64,000 nucleotides of DNA, taken from the NCBI GenBank assembly GCA_017409475.1, contig JAFQSP010000003.1:335253-399252 (forward strand). The letters run 5' to 3'. The DNA is from Clostridia bacterium (GTDB lineage Bacteria > Bacillota > Clostridia > Oscillospirales > Acutalibacteraceae). The notes below the pieces were generated by a model. That model ran no database searches and was not told the origin of the DNA. It was given only the letters and a program-made list of their open reading frames with translations. The position numbers and the translations under genes are program-made. This document shows, one piece after another, positions 1 to 8,772 of this stretch. Each line of letters opens with the position of its first letter. Position 1 is the stretch's first letter.

Positions 1-412
1 CTTCAGCATGAGAAGGACCCGATAAAACGACAATTTTATTATCAGGGATTTCTGATTTTATAACGTCAGCTAAGGTAAGCAAGGTTGCATCCTCAATACC
101 CTTTGAAACGTTTACAATAATAGTATTATCTTTTATCAATTTTTTAACTCGCTGTGCAGTTTGTCTTATTGCAAATGACGGAACAGCAAAAATTACAACG
201 TCCGACTCGGCAACGCTATCAAGCGAATTTGTCAAATTAATTTTTTCGTCAATTTTTACACCCGGCAATAATCTCGTTTCACGGTTAGCCTTAAGAGTTT
301 CAATTTCGTCTTCAAAAGCCGACCATACAGTTACATCATTACCGTTATTTGTTAGCAAAAGCGAAAGAGCAATCCCCCATCCACCAGAGCCTAATATGGT
401 TATTTTAGACAT
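1..412 (-). CDS. gpsA: Glycerol-3-phosphate dehydrogenase [NAD(P)+], N-terminal part, cut by window edge
   Basis: This entry holds the first 137 codons; the gene runs off the left edge. GpsA reduces dihydroxyacetone phosphate to sn-glycerol 3-phosphate for phospholipid synthesis in the cytoplasm. The translation starts MSKITILGSGGWGIALSLLL, a Rossmann NAD(P)-binding motif (GxGxxG variant), followed by the family block VSKGIE and by VLSGPSHAE, which lines the active site. It lies 11 bp after plsY in the same direction. The pairing makes sense because PlsY acylates the product of GpsA. The catalytic Lys and the C-terminal domain lie outside the window, so whether the gene is intact cannot be judged. 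Confidence 0.93.
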   Translation of the reverse strand, partial: MSKITILGSGGWGIALSLLLTNNGNDVTVWSAFEDEIETLKANRETRLLPGVKIDEKINLTNSLDSVAESDVVIFAVPSFAIRQTAQRVKKLIKDNTIIVNVSKGIEDATLLTLADVIKSEIPDNKIVVLSGPSHAE

Positions 413-423
413 GTTTTTCACCT

Positions 424-1098
424 CTATTTTCGTGAACTGAGCTGCTTTTCTTCCCCGTTATGAAGCCTTATAATATTCTGCTTGTGTTTTAATATTACCA
501 CCGTAGAAAGTACAGCCGACAAAACGATTATATAAATAAATTCGCTTGTAGAAATATCACTGTTCATATTAATCAGCAAATTAAATACCGTAAATTCAAA
601 CGCGCCCACAATTGAGCCGATTGAAATAATTTTTGTTATTAAGAATATAATAAGGAATGTTACAAAAACGCATGTTGCAACAACCCAGTTAATACAATAA
701 AGAACTGCAATTGATGTTGAAACGCCTTTCCCGCCACGGAAACCGAAAAACACAGGATATGCGTGACCGATTATACAGAAAAATCCGCAAATATATATTC
801 CATAAGTTGTAGAAACATACGGCGCAATAAAATCGGGCGCATTTTCAAAAACAATAGGAAATAATAAATATTTTCCTATAATCGGAGCAGCAAACCCCTT
901 TAAAAAATCGCCAACAAATGTTATTATACCCGGCAAAAGTCCAACCGATCGAATAACATTAGTCATTCCTGCGTTTCCGCTTCCCATTTTACGAACATCT
1001 TCACGGGCAAAAATCTTTGACACGATGACAGCAAAATTTATGCTACCGAGAAGATAACTGATTATTATTGATAAAAATAGTGCTAAAAGCCAGTTCAT
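424..1098 (-). CDS. plsY: Glycerol-3-phosphate acyltransferase PlsY
   Basis: This 224-aa integral membrane enzyme transfers an acyl group from acyl-phosphate to glycerol 3-phosphate, the first step of phosphatidic acid synthesis. The sequence has five or more hydrophobic segments and two conserved PlsY loops: GSGNAGMTNVIR near residues 40-51 and GFRGGKGVSTS near residues 118-128. A short charged tail follows the last helix. The start ATG overlaps the der stop by one base (TAATG), so the two are probably translationally coupled. gpsA follows 11 bp downstream. plsX, which makes the acyl-phosphate donor, lies far away at 37.4 kb in another operon. Confidence 0.95.
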   Translation of the reverse strand: MNWLLALFLSIIISYLLGSINFAVIVSKIFAREDVRKMGSGNAGMTNVIRSVGLLPGIITFVGDFLKGFAAPIIGKYLLFPIVFENAPDFIAPYVSTTYGIYICGFFCIIGHAYPVFFGFRGGKGVSTSIAVLYCINWVVATCVFVTFLIIFLITKIISIGSIVGAFEFTVFNLLINMNSDISTSEFIYIIVLSAVLSTVVILKHKQNIIRLHNGEEKQLSSRK

Positions 1099-2420
1099 TA
1101 TTTTCCCTCTCCACGTTCTCTAATAACAAAACGGACCGGCGTTCCCTCTAACCCAAATACTGAACGAATTTGATTTTCGATATATCGCTGATACGAGTAA
1201 TGGAACAAGTCCTCACGGTTACAGAAGCATACAAACGTTGGCGGTCTTGTCGATGCTTGAGTAATGTAATAAATTCTAAGACGTTTACCCTTATCAGTTG
1301 GCGGCTGGACACGTGCAGTCGCATCGGCAAGAAGGTCGTTTAACTTACCTGTTGAAATTCTCATGCTGTTCTGCTCATTAACGTATTTAATGAGTTCAAA
1401 AAGGCGGTCAATACGCTGACCTGTTTTTGCCGATATGAATATAATAGGCGCATAGGACATAAAAGAAAAATCGGTCATAAGCTTTTTACGATATGAATCC
1501 ATTGTTTGACCGTTCTTTTCAATAGCGTCCCATTTATTTACGGCAATAATACAGCCCTTTCCGGCTTCAAGCGCTAAGCCCGCAACCTTTGAATCCTGCT
1601 CGGTGAATCCTTCTATTGCATCAATCATTATAACACAAACGTCGGCTCTTTCGACCGCCATTTGAGCGCGTAGTACGCTGAAACGTTCAATATCGTCGAT
1701 TACCTTGCTTTTTCTCCTGAGGCCTGCTGTATCAATAAAATTAAACTTACCGTATTTATTATCAACGACGGTATCAATCGCATCGCGAGTTGTTCCCGCG
1801 ATATTAGATACAATTGAACGAACTTCGCCCGAAACAGCGTTTGTGAGCGATGATTTGCCAACATTCGGCTTTCCGATTATGGCTACGTTAATTCTATCCG
1901 ACTCCTCTTCATCGTCAAAATCAGGCAAATTTTCGTAAATAGCATCGAGAAGGTCACCAGTCCCGTGGCCGTGAACAGACGAAACTGCAATCGGGTCGCC
2001 GAGACCAAGATTATAGAATTCATAGAATTCAGGCGAAACCTCACCAACACCGTCGCATTTATTTACGCATAAAACAACGGGTTTTCCACTTTTTTGTAAA
2101 AGTGAGGCAACCTCTCTATCAGTAGCTACAACACCGCTCTTTAAATCGGTAACGAGAACGATAACCTGCGCCGATTCAATGGCAAGATTAGCTTGACTAC
2201 GAATATGAGATAATATAATATCATCTGTTTTTGTTTCGATACCACCTGTATCGACAAGCATAATTGACTTTCCACGCCATTCACAGTATCCGTAAATTCG
2301 GTCGCGAGTTACACCCGGCTCGTCATTTACGATAGACAGGCGCTGGCCAATCAACTTATTAAAAAGTGTAGATTTTCCCACATTAGGGCGCCCTACAATA
2401 GCAACAACCGGTTTTGCCAT
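1098..2420 (-). CDS. der: Ribosome-assembly GTPase Der (EngA)
   Basis: Der is a tandem double GTPase needed for 50S subunit maturation. The 440 aa carry two G domains: G1 GRPNVGKST (about residues 10-18) with DTGG, and a second G1 GKPNVGKSS near residue 183 with DTAG and NKWD. A C-terminal KH-like domain ends in an Arg/Glu-rich tail. The length matches the family. The ATG sits directly after the stop of the DUF512 gene, with GGAGAG six bases upstream as ribosome binding site. The DUF512-der-plsY-gpsA order is common in Clostridia. Confidence 0.97.
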   Translation of the reverse strand: MAKPVVAIVGRPNVGKSTLFNKLIGQRLSIVNDEPGVTRDRIYGYCEWRGKSIMLVDTGGIETKTDDIILSHIRSQANLAIESAQVIVLVTDLKSGVVATDREVASLLQKSGKPVVLCVNKCDGVGEVSPEFYEFYNLGLGDPIAVSSVHGHGTGDLLDAIYENLPDFDDEEESDRINVAIIGKPNVGKSSLTNAVSGEVRSIVSNIAGTTRDAIDTVVDNKYGKFNFIDTAGLRRKSKVIDDIERFSVLRAQMAVERADVCVIMIDAIEGFTEQDSKVAGLALEAGKGCIIAVNKWDAIEKNGQTMDSYRKKLMTDFSFMSYAPIIFISAKTGQRIDRLFELIKYVNEQNSMRISTGKLNDLLADATARVQPPTDKGKRLRIYYITQASTRPPTFVCFCNREDLFHYSYQRYIENQIRSVFGLEGTPVRFVIRERGEGK

Positions 2421-3731
2421 TTAATTCTCTCCATCTAAAATGGCGGATAAAAGCTCGTATCCGTCATTTTGAATAATTTTAACCTTAACATTAAGTGCAG
2501 CTTCAATATCTTCTACACTTGTATCATCGAGCATTATATCCCCTTGCGCTCTGAACATACATGACGGCAAAAGGAGATTTTCGCCCAATTCTTTATCCTT
2601 TAACTGTGAAATCAAATCCTTTCCGGTAACGAGTCCTGCAACAGTAATCGACTCGCCGAAAAAGTTATTTTTAATTTCATACACGTTACATTCTAAATTA
2701 TGCCATTTTTTCTTTGCAATGTCAACAAGTTCGCAAATAAGCGGATATGCCGCAGTACCCGTCGCAATCGACGATTTATTAAAAATCTTGCACTCATTAT
2801 CGTTGCTTTCACACGCGTCGAAAAATTCACTTTTCAACAAGGAGCACATACCTACCCCATTATCGAGCTGAGCAAAATCCTCATAATAGCTCTCATTAGG
2901 AAGCGGTAATTTTGCTTTCAAATAAAATTCATCAGCAGCAAATACAATTCGTGTTCCGTATTTTTCATAACATATATCGGCGTATTTCTCGATAATTTTA
3001 ATGGTTTCACGAGCGGTATTTTCATTATACGGAGTTAAGCTCGCGAGTCCGTCGCGATATTTTGTAACGCCGATAGGAACTGCCGCGATACTCTGAACAG
3101 CGGGATAAAGCGAAATCAAATCATCAAGCGTTCTTTTTAATTCGTCGCCGTCATTTATCCCAGGGCAAAGAACAAGCTGACAATTAAGCTTTGTCCCCGC
3201 TTCTGCCAAGCGGTACAATACCTTTAAAGCATCACCCGCAAACCGATTATTCATCATCTTGCATCTAAGTTCAGGGTTTGTCGTATGAACAGAAATATTT
3301 ATCGGGCTAATGTGCATTTTAATAATTCTGTCAATTTCGTGCTCGGTAATATTCGTAAGGGTGATATAATTACCGAACAAAAATGAAAGACGCGAATCGT
3401 CATCTTTAAAATAAAGACTTTCACGAAGCCCCTTTGGAAGCTGGTCAATAAAGCAAAAAATACAGTTATTTCTGCATCTTTTTTGCTCATCCATAAGGTA
3501 GGACGAAAACTCTAAGCCGAGGTCATCAAACGGTTCTTTTTTAACATTAAAGGTCAACGTTTCATTGTTTCGATCGACAACTATTTTGAGTTTATTCTCA
3601 GCAGCATAAAACTGATAATCAAATACGTCAACTATCTCGTTATCGTTTATCGATACAAGGTTATCACCTGATTTTATACCGATTTTATGGCAAATTGAGC
3701 CCTTTACAACCGATATTATTTTAACAGCCAT
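2421..3731 (-). CDS. DUF512 family radical-SAM-like protein with N-terminal PDZ-like domain
   Basis: This 436-aa protein belongs to the DUF512 family and its reaction is unknown. Residues 1-65 look like a PDZ domain (GIKSGDNLVSIND). Next comes a radical-SAM-type cluster motif CX3CX2C at C86, C90 and C93, preceded by DEQKRCRNN, and then a barrel region with GNYITLTN. The DUF512 region makes up the C-terminal half, including VTVAGLVTGKDL and DDTSVEDIEAAL. The start is supported by GGGAGG nine bases before the ATG. It abuts der directly. A link to ribosome or Fe-S biology is often inferred from this linkage but is not shown by the sequence. Confidence 0.85.
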   Translation of the reverse strand: MAVKIISVVKGSICHKIGIKSGDNLVSINDNEIVDVFDYQFYAAENKLKIVVDRNNETLTFNVKKEPFDDLGLEFSSYLMDEQKRCRNNCIFCFIDQLPKGLRESLYFKDDDSRLSFLFGNYITLTNITEHEIDRIIKMHISPINISVHTTNPELRCKMMNNRFAGDALKVLYRLAEAGTKLNCQLVLCPGINDGDELKRTLDDLISLYPAVQSIAAVPIGVTKYRDGLASLTPYNENTARETIKIIEKYADICYEKYGTRIVFAADEFYLKAKLPLPNESYYEDFAQLDNGVGMCSLLKSEFFDACESNDNECKIFNKSSIATGTAAYPLICELVDIAKKKWHNLECNVYEIKNNFFGESITVAGLVTGKDLISQLKDKELGENLLLPSCMFRAQGDIMLDDTSVEDIEAALNVKVKIIQNDGYELLSAILDGEN

Positions 3732-3757
3732 GTTTTCCTACCTCCCATCATAAAGTA

Positions 3758-3793
3758 ATAAATGCTCTCACAAATATAAGTGAGAGCATTTAT
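3758..3793 (-). terminator. Hairpin after rpmF, probable intrinsic terminator
   Basis: AATGCTCTCAC (3761-3771) pairs perfectly with GTGAGAGCATT (3780-3790) around an 8-nt loop. It sits between rpmF and the DUF512 gene. The U-rich run on the minus strand is interrupted (TTTATTA), so termination may be partial and allow read-through into the der operon. Confidence 0.6.
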
Positions 3794-3808
3794 CAAACAT
3801 ACTATTAC

Positions 3809-3991
3809 TTATGCCTCTTTTACAACTACCTGTCTGCCATTATAATAGCCACAGTTCTGGCAAAGTCTGTGCGGACGCTTATACTCATTGCACTGCGGGC
3901 ATCTTACGAGTGCGGGAGCCTCCATCTTCCAAACGCTTGAACGTCTCTTGTTACGTCTCTGTTTTGAGGTTTTTCTCTTCGGTACTGCCAT
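3809..3991 (-). CDS. rpmF: 50S ribosomal protein L32
   Basis: This is a 60-aa ribosomal protein of the large subunit. It starts MAVPKRKTSKQRRNKRR, the hallmark basic N-terminus of L32, and carries a zinc ribbon with Cys31, Cys34, Cys44 and Cys47 (CPQC and CQNC). I chose the ATG at 3991 because AAAGGAGG lies six to eight bases upstream; an in-frame GTG three codons earlier lies inside that ribosome binding site and cannot be the start. The gene follows yceD, the usual partner of rpmF across bacteria, in the same transcription unit. Confidence 0.97.
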   Translation of the reverse strand: MAVPKRKTSKQRRNKRRSSVWKMEAPALVRCPQCNEYKRPHRLCQNCGYYNGRQVVVKEA

Positions 3992-4037
3992 TATCAGCAC
4001 CTCCTTTGATATAGTACATTTATTTTTTTATTTTTTG

Positions 4038-4535
4038 TTAATCTAACAACTGTTTTAGCGCTGCTAAACGAGGGTCAATATTATCCTCCTTACAGTCGCA
4101 ATAGGCATAATTGAGATTCTTTCCGCAACCGGCACAAAGCCCTTTGCAATCATCATTGCAGAGATGCTTCATCGGTACGTTTAAAATCAAGTCAGCCAAA
4201 ACAACCTCGTCGATGTCAATCTTTTTCTCGGATACAATGATAAAACCGTCTTTTTCATCATCGTTATCAAGCTTTTGAACTAGTGTGTAGTTGATGTCAA
4301 AATCAATCATTTCCGAGCAAATTTCACCGCATCTGTCACAAGGAGCTGTATAATTGCATCGTACATTTCCATTCAGCGTGACAAGACCTGCGTGATTAGA
4401 AATTTCTCCTTTTAAAACAACCTTTTCGTTAAAAGGACAAATCCCGTAATACTCGACATCATCGAAATTAAAGTCGAGGTCCAACTCGATAATCGAGCCA
4501 TCTGCAACAAAAATATTACCAAGTTCGATAATCAT
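4038..4535 (-). CDS. yceD: YceD / DUF177 family protein
   Basis: This 165-aa member of the DUF177 (YceD) family is encoded just upstream of rpmF, the conserved pairing. YceD proteins are linked to 23S rRNA accumulation; the mechanism is unsettled. Visible here are the central GNVRCNYTAPCDRCGE block with paired cysteines and a C-terminal cysteine cluster (HLCNDDCKGLCAGCGKN) that suggests metal binding, typical of Firmicutes members. A consensus promoter lies just upstream (4564-4592), so yceD-rpmF is probably a stand-alone unit. Confidence 0.88.
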   Translation of the reverse strand: MIIELGNIFVADGSIIELDLDFNFDDVEYYGICPFNEKVVLKGEISNHAGLVTLNGNVRCNYTAPCDRCGEICSEMIDFDINYTLVQKLDNDDEKDGFIIVSEKKIDIDEVVLADLILNVPMKHLCNDDCKGLCAGCGKNLNYAYCDCKEDNIDPRLAALKQLLD

Positions 4536-4563
4536 AAGTTCACCTCAAAATATAACAGATAAT

Positions 4564-4592
4564 ATTATATTATCCATAATCGCATTTGTCAA
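4564..4592 (-). promoter_or_regulatory. Sigma-A promoter of yceD-rpmF
   Basis: On the minus strand there is a perfect TTGACA (4587-4592), a 17-nt spacer and a perfect TATAAT (4564-4569), about 29 bp upstream of the yceD start. This is an exact consensus promoter, consistent with strong expression of a ribosomal protein unit. Confidence 0.9.
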
Positions 4593-4624
4593 GCGTTATA
4601 ATCAATAAATTTCGACAAAATTTC

Positions 4625-4658
4625 AGGCTCTGCGGCTTAAATTTCAGCTGCAAAGCCT
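4625..4658 (-). terminator. Imperfect hairpin after the P-loop gene
   Basis: AGGCTTTGCAGC pairs with GCCGCAGAGCCT on the minus strand, with one mismatch and one G-U pair, followed by a short U-rich stretch (AAATTTTG). It lies 30 bp after the P-loop gene and before the yceD promoter, a sensible place for a terminator. Confidence 0.5.
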
Positions 4659-4688
4659 GTAATCTTTAATATTTAGTTTTTTGTTAAA

Positions 4689-5105
4689 TTAAATCTTTGC
4701 TGCGTAGTCAAAAATTCTTGCCGGAAGTTCAGATTCGTCACAAGAAATTGTGAATACGAATTCAACCTTAACCTTTTTGCAAAGATCGTTCAATTTTTCC
4801 ATGAAATCAGCAAGCTCTTCGTAATCACGGCTACCTATTCTAAGTGTAGCGTCAACAAAAATTTCGGTAAGGTCATAGTTTCCGGCACACATACCGCTGA
4901 TAAATCCGTAGAGAGTATCAAATCCGGAAACATTGTACTCGTCAGCGTCAACAAGACGAGCCTTATGAGTTAAATCGTAAGTAAGCTTTAAACCTTTCTC
5001 AATGCAAACAACGTTACCCTTTGATGCATCAACTGCTTTGTTTACGAGGTCAACGAGTCGCTTTGTCTTGCCTGAACCTTTGTTTCCGATAATCAATGAA
5101 ATCAT
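4689..5105 (-). CDS. Small P-loop ATP/GTP-binding protein of unknown function
   Basis: This is a 138-aa protein I cannot assign to a named function. It opens MISLIIGNKGSGKTKRLVDL, containing a Walker A motif GNKGSGKT, then a Walker-B-like strand EIFVDATLRIGS and a final strand VEFVFTISCDESELP. It therefore looks like a minimal P-loop NTPase with no extra domain. Proteins of this kind have been labelled PilT-like in Clostridia, but no type IV pilus genes are near. The start at 5105 is preferred because AAGGAG lies eight bases upstream; an in-frame GTG three codons earlier overlaps that site. It follows pgi by 46 bp and probably shares its promoter. Confidence 0.7.
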   Translation of the reverse strand: MISLIIGNKGSGKTKRLVDLVNKAVDASKGNVVCIEKGLKLTYDLTHKARLVDADEYNVSGFDTLYGFISGMCAGNYDLTEIFVDATLRIGSRDYEELADFMEKLNDLCKKVKVEFVFTISCDESELPARIFDYAAKI

Positions 5106-5151
5106 GATAGTCACTCCTTATATAATCCGCATAAGCGGTTGTTGATAAATT

Positions 5152-6492
5152 TTATTTTGAAAGACGTGCCTCAAGAGCAGCCTTTTCATTTTCGTAGCCC
5201 GGCTTACCGAGTAAAGCGAACATATTTTTCTTATAGCTTTCAACACCGGGCTGGTTAAAGGGATTTACTCCAAGCATATAGCCCGAAATTGCACAAGACT
5301 TTTCGAAAAAGTAAATCAAGTATCCGAGATCATATTCGTCAGCCTTGTCCATTTCGATAACAAAGTTCGGAACACCGCCATCGGTATGAGCAAGAACAGT
5401 ACCCTCGAATGCCTTTTCATTAACGAATGACATTGTTTTTCCTGCGAGGAAATTGAGTCCGTCGCCATCATTTTCGGCCTTTTCGATTACAACATCACTC
5501 TCCTGCTCACCGATTTTTACAACCGTTTCGAACATGATACGCGAGCCCTCTTGAATAAACTGGCCAAGCGAATGAAGGTCGGTCGAGAAGGTAACTGCAC
5601 TTGGGAATATACCCTTATTATCCTTGCCTTCACTTTCGCCAAAGAGCTGCTTATACCATTCTGACATTAAAGTAAATCTCGGTTCGTAGCTAACGAGAAG
5701 CTCAATTGACTTACCCTTGTTATACATGATATTTCTGAGTGCTGCATATTTGTAGCAATCGTTCTTTTCAAGGTCGCATACAGCATACGCTTCCCTTGCG
5801 TCAGCAGCACCCTTCATCAGCATATCGATATCAGCGCCCGAAACAGCAATCGGCAAGATTCCAACCGGAGTTAATACCGAGAAGCGACCGCCAACATCAT
5901 CGGGAATAACAAAGCATTCATATCCCTCTTCGTCAGCAAGCTGCTTTAATGTGCCACGCGCTTTATCGGTGGTGCAATAAATGCGCTTGCGAGCCTCTTC
6001 AACGCCGTAATTTTCTTCTAACCATTTACGGAACACGCGGAATGCGATAGCCGGTTCGGTTGTTGTTCCTGATTTTGAAATTACGTTAACAGAAACTCTC
6101 TTACCCTCGCAAATATTGAGCAGGTCGGAAAGCTGAGAGCCGCTAATGCTGTTTCCGGCAAAGAAAATGTCAGGTGTATCCTTCTTAATGCTGTTATAAA
6201 GCGGTGATCTTAAAAACTCGATAGCGGCACGAGCGCCGAGATATGAACCACCGATACCGATTACGATAAGAATATCGCTATCGGAAATAATCTTTTTCGC
6301 TGCTTTTTTAACTCGTTCAAATTCGTCCTTATCATAATCTACCGGCAGATCGAGCCAGCCTAAAAAATCGTTTCCGAGTCCGTTACGGTCGGTTAAAACT
6401 TCATGAGCGGCCTTTACGATAGGTTCGATGCCTTTAAACTCATCCTTTGACACAAAGGATGAAGCAAACTTTTCACTAAATCTAATGGACAT
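5152..6492 (-). CDS. pgi: Glucose-6-phosphate isomerase
   Basis: Pgi interconverts glucose 6-phosphate and fructose 6-phosphate in glycolysis. The 446-aa length fits the short Firmicutes form. Family signatures seen are [18 protein letters not shown] (SIS phosphosugar-binding site), [23 protein letters not shown] and the active-site segment [33 protein letters not shown] is the conserved C-terminal stretch. GGAGG lies nine bases before the ATG. A promoter is visible at 6528-6556, so pgi with the downstream P-loop gene forms a unit separate from the carboxypeptidase gene upstream. Confidence 0.97.
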   Translation of the reverse strand: MSIRFSEKFASSFVSKDEFKGIEPIVKAAHEVLTDRNGLGNDFLGWLDLPVDYDKDEFERVKKAAKKIISDSDILIVIGIGGSYLGARAAIEFLRSPLYNSIKKDTPDIFFAGNSISGSQLSDLLNICEGKRVSVNVISKSGTTTEPAIAFRVFRKWLEENYGVEEARKRIYCTTDKARGTLKQLADEEGYECFVIPDDVGGRFSVLTPVGILPIAVSGADIDMLMKGAADAREAYAVCDLEKNDCYKYAALRNIMYNKGKSIELLVSYEPRFTLMSEWYKQLFGESEGKDNKGIFPSAVTFSTDLHSLGQFIQEGSRIMFETVVKIGEQESDVVIEKAENDGDGLNFLAGKTMSFVNEKAFEGTVLAHTDGGVPNFVIEMDKADEYDLGYLIYFFEKSCAISGYMLGVNPFNQPGVESYKKNMFALLGKPGYENEKAALEARLSK

Positions 6493-6527
6493 TGGTAATT
6501 TGCCTCCAAATATTTATTTCTGTATAT

Positions 6528-6556
6528 ATCATACTATATTTTTACATCTAATGCAA
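6528..6556 (-). promoter_or_regulatory. Probable sigma-A promoter of pgi
   Basis: On the minus strand, TTGCAT (6551-6556), a 17-nt spacer and TATGAT (6528-6533) lie 36 bp upstream of the pgi start, between the dacF stop and pgi. Confidence 0.7.
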
Positions 6557-6585
6557 TAAGAAATACTACATATCTTACAATTTTT

Positions 6586-7914
6586 TTATCTGTGACGGCG
6601 CATTTGTCGGCGTCTTCGATTGATGTTATTAATTTGAATGATGGATATTATCCAATAAATAAGTAAAGTTGCTCCCAAAACAACAAAAATCAACTTGAAC
6701 CAAATTGTATCGAATGAACCTGTAAACAGCATCCAAAGATATTGAAGGGTGCTCCTTTTTACCTCTTTAGAAGAGCAAAGCTCGATTTCACCAATTTTTT
6801 CATTAGCATAAAAAACATTGGCAACAGCTATTACTTGGCCCTTTTCAATCGGTGCATCAACTTTTTTGCCGTCAATGAATTTTAAATCAACCTCAATAGA
6901 ACTTTTGTCAGCCTCGTTCGGTAACAAAGCGGTCAAACTATCCTTTGCAAACAGTTGAATGTTACTGTCCTCCCATGAAAGTCCAACATCAATATCGCCA
7001 AGATATTCATTCTTATCAATTACCGTCTTGTAACTGAAATTATTAAACGCCCATTCAAATAATTTTGCTGTATCGATAAATTCAATTCGTTTTTGTATTC
7101 CGTCAGAGTCAATATATTTAGGATCAGCCTTCATGACAATTGAAAGATAACGCATTCCCTCTTTTTCAGCTGTTGAAACAATACAACGTCCCGCACTTTC
7201 GGTATATCCTGTTTTTCCACCGGTGCAATATTTATAATAATAATTAGTCGTCTTATTAATCAAAAAATTGGTGGTGGAAAGCGTTCTTTCGCCGTGAAGA
7301 TTTGTCGGTGGCATGACATACCGAGAATAGCTGCAAATTGTCTTTATCTTTTCGACTCCAAATGCAGCAGTGGCAAGCTTATGTATATCCAATACTGTTG
7401 TGTAATGATTATCGTCGGGTAATCCGTGCGGATTCTGAAAATGAGTTGAGTTCATACCGAGTTTTGCCGCAGTTTCGTTCATCATTTCGACAAATCTATC
7501 AACAGTACCGCCAACATATTTAGCTAATACAAGAGCTGTATCATTACCTGAAGTTATGAGCAAATAATGAAGCAACTGATCGATAGTAAGAACCTCATCG
7601 CCTACAATATAACTCAATGACGAATCGGTACCAAGGAGCAAATCAAGTAAATCTCCGTCAATAGTAACAGTTTTATTCAAATCGTCAACATTTTCGCACA
7701 CAACAAGCGCTGTCATTAGCTTTGTAACAGAAGCGGGATATAATCTTTGATCCGCATTTTTAGAATAAATGACCTCGCCTGTATCCATATTGGAAAGCAT
7801 GCAATATTCAGCATTAACAGTAAAATTTGAAGGAGAAAAGGCCGAGCTCGATACTGAAAACAAAGAGCAAAAAACACCTAAAATTATTATAAAAGAAAGT
7901 ATAGACTTTTTCAT
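6586..7914 (-). CDS. dacF: D-alanyl-D-alanine carboxypeptidase (penicillin-binding protein 5/6 family)
   Basis: This 442-aa secreted, membrane-anchored serine peptidase trims the terminal D-Ala from peptidoglycan stem peptides. It has an N-terminal signal sequence (residues 1-25), the catalytic SxxK tetrad S62-V-T-K65, SGN at 122-124 and KTG at 234-236, all in the S11 family order. A PBP5 C-terminal beta domain follows (about 290-375), then a transmembrane helix near 405-425 and a basic cytoplasmic tail rich in Arg. A true C-terminal membrane helix, rather than an amphipathic one, is a mild oddity. The symbol reflects the closest family; dacB or dacA are alternatives. Confidence 0.88.
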   Translation of the reverse strand: MKKSILSFIIILGVFCSLFSVSSSAFSPSNFTVNAEYCMLSNMDTGEVIYSKNADQRLYPASVTKLMTALVVCENVDDLNKTVTIDGDLLDLLLGTDSSLSYIVGDEVLTIDQLLHYLLITSGNDTALVLAKYVGGTVDRFVEMMNETAAKLGMNSTHFQNPHGLPDDNHYTTVLDIHKLATAAFGVEKIKTICSYSRYVMPPTNLHGERTLSTTNFLINKTTNYYYKYCTGGKTGYTESAGRCIVSTAEKEGMRYLSIVMKADPKYIDSDGIQKRIEFIDTAKLFEWAFNNFSYKTVIDKNEYLGDIDVGLSWEDSNIQLFAKDSLTALLPNEADKSSIEVDLKFIDGKKVDAPIEKGQVIAVANVFYANEKIGEIELCSSKEVKRSTLQYLWMLFTGSFDTIWFKLIFVVLGATLLIYWIISIIQINNINRRRRQMRRHR

Positions 7915-8039
7915 TGAAATATCCTCAAATATGTTGTATATTATTATTGTTAATATTTAAATTATATTATAACAAATTTCTACAAGAAATAAAGTGTTTT
8001 CAAATATTTTTTTGATTTTTTTATTGGGAGATGTTGGAT

Positions 8040-8726
8040 ATGGTCTATATTACCGGCGATATGCACGGAGACGAAAACAGATTGTATGACAAAAGTATCC
8101 GAAAATTAAAAGAAGGCGACACCCTTATAATTTGCGGCGACTTTGGTTTCATTTGGACCGGAAACGATAAAGAAAAAAAGATTCTTGAATATCTCGGAAG
8201 CCGCAAATTTAACGTTTGCTTCATTGACGGAACTCACGAAAACTACGACCGGCTATATAAATACCGTGAAACATATTGGCGTGGCGGACGTGTTCATCGT
8301 ATCCACGGCAATCTCTATCATATGTGCCGAGGTCAGATATTCAATATTGAAGGAATGCGTTTTTTTACCTTTGGCGGAGGAGAAAGCCCTGATAAAGAAT
8401 TGAGAACCGAGCACAAAACCTGGTGGAGAGATGAGCTTCCCTCTCAGGAAGAAATGGACGAAGGTAAGGAATCGATTAACGAGGTTGGTGGCGAAGTTGA
8501 CGTAATTATCAGCCACGAGCCACCCTCACTTGTAAAAAGCTCCATTCTACTGCGGCTTGGTAAAACTGACAGAATCAATAAGCTCAACGCCTATCTCGAC
8601 GAAATCAACCGTTCTTGCAAATTCAAACAATGGTATTTCGGCAGCATGCATGAGGATAGAATAATTACCCCTAATCATACCTGCGTTTTTAATGAACTGT
8701 GGCCAATTAAAAAAAGTGAATTATAA
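8040..8726 (+). CDS. Calcineurin-like metallophosphoesterase
   Basis: This 228-aa cytoplasmic metallophosphoesterase has an unknown substrate. Its metal-ligand motifs come in family order: ITGDMHGDEN (DxH), IICGDFGF (GD), DGTHENYD in the place of GNHE, ISHEPPS (GH-type His) and FGSMHEDR near the end. The Thr in GTHEN replaces the usual Asn of GNH, a change seen in some small phage-like and clostridial members. The ATG at 8040 is chosen because GGGAG lies nine bases upstream; an ATG at 8031 touches that site. It is a lone plus-strand gene among minus-strand genes and ends at its own terminator. Confidence 0.82.
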   Translation: MVYITGDMHGDENRLYDKSIRKLKEGDTLIICGDFGFIWTGNDKEKKILEYLGSRKFNVCFIDGTHENYDRLYKYRETYWRGGRVHRIHGNLYHMCRGQIFNIEGMRFFTFGGGESPDKELRTEHKTWWRDELPSQEEMDEGKESINEVGGEVDVIISHEPPSLVKSSILLRLGKTDRINKLNAYLDEINRSCKFKQWYFGSMHEDRIITPNHTCVFNELWPIKKSEL

Positions 8727-8732
8727 TTATAC

Positions 8733-8767
8733 AAAAATAGCGGAGTGAAATTCACTCCGCTATTTTT
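8733..8767. terminator. Bidirectional intrinsic terminator between convergent genes
   Basis: AAAATAGCGGAGTGAA pairs with TTCACTCCGCTATTTT, a near-perfect hairpin flanked by A and T runs on both sides. It lies between the convergent metallophosphoesterase and the minus-strand gene ending at 8773, and should work both ways. Confidence 0.92.
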
Positions 8768-8772
8768 TCGCC

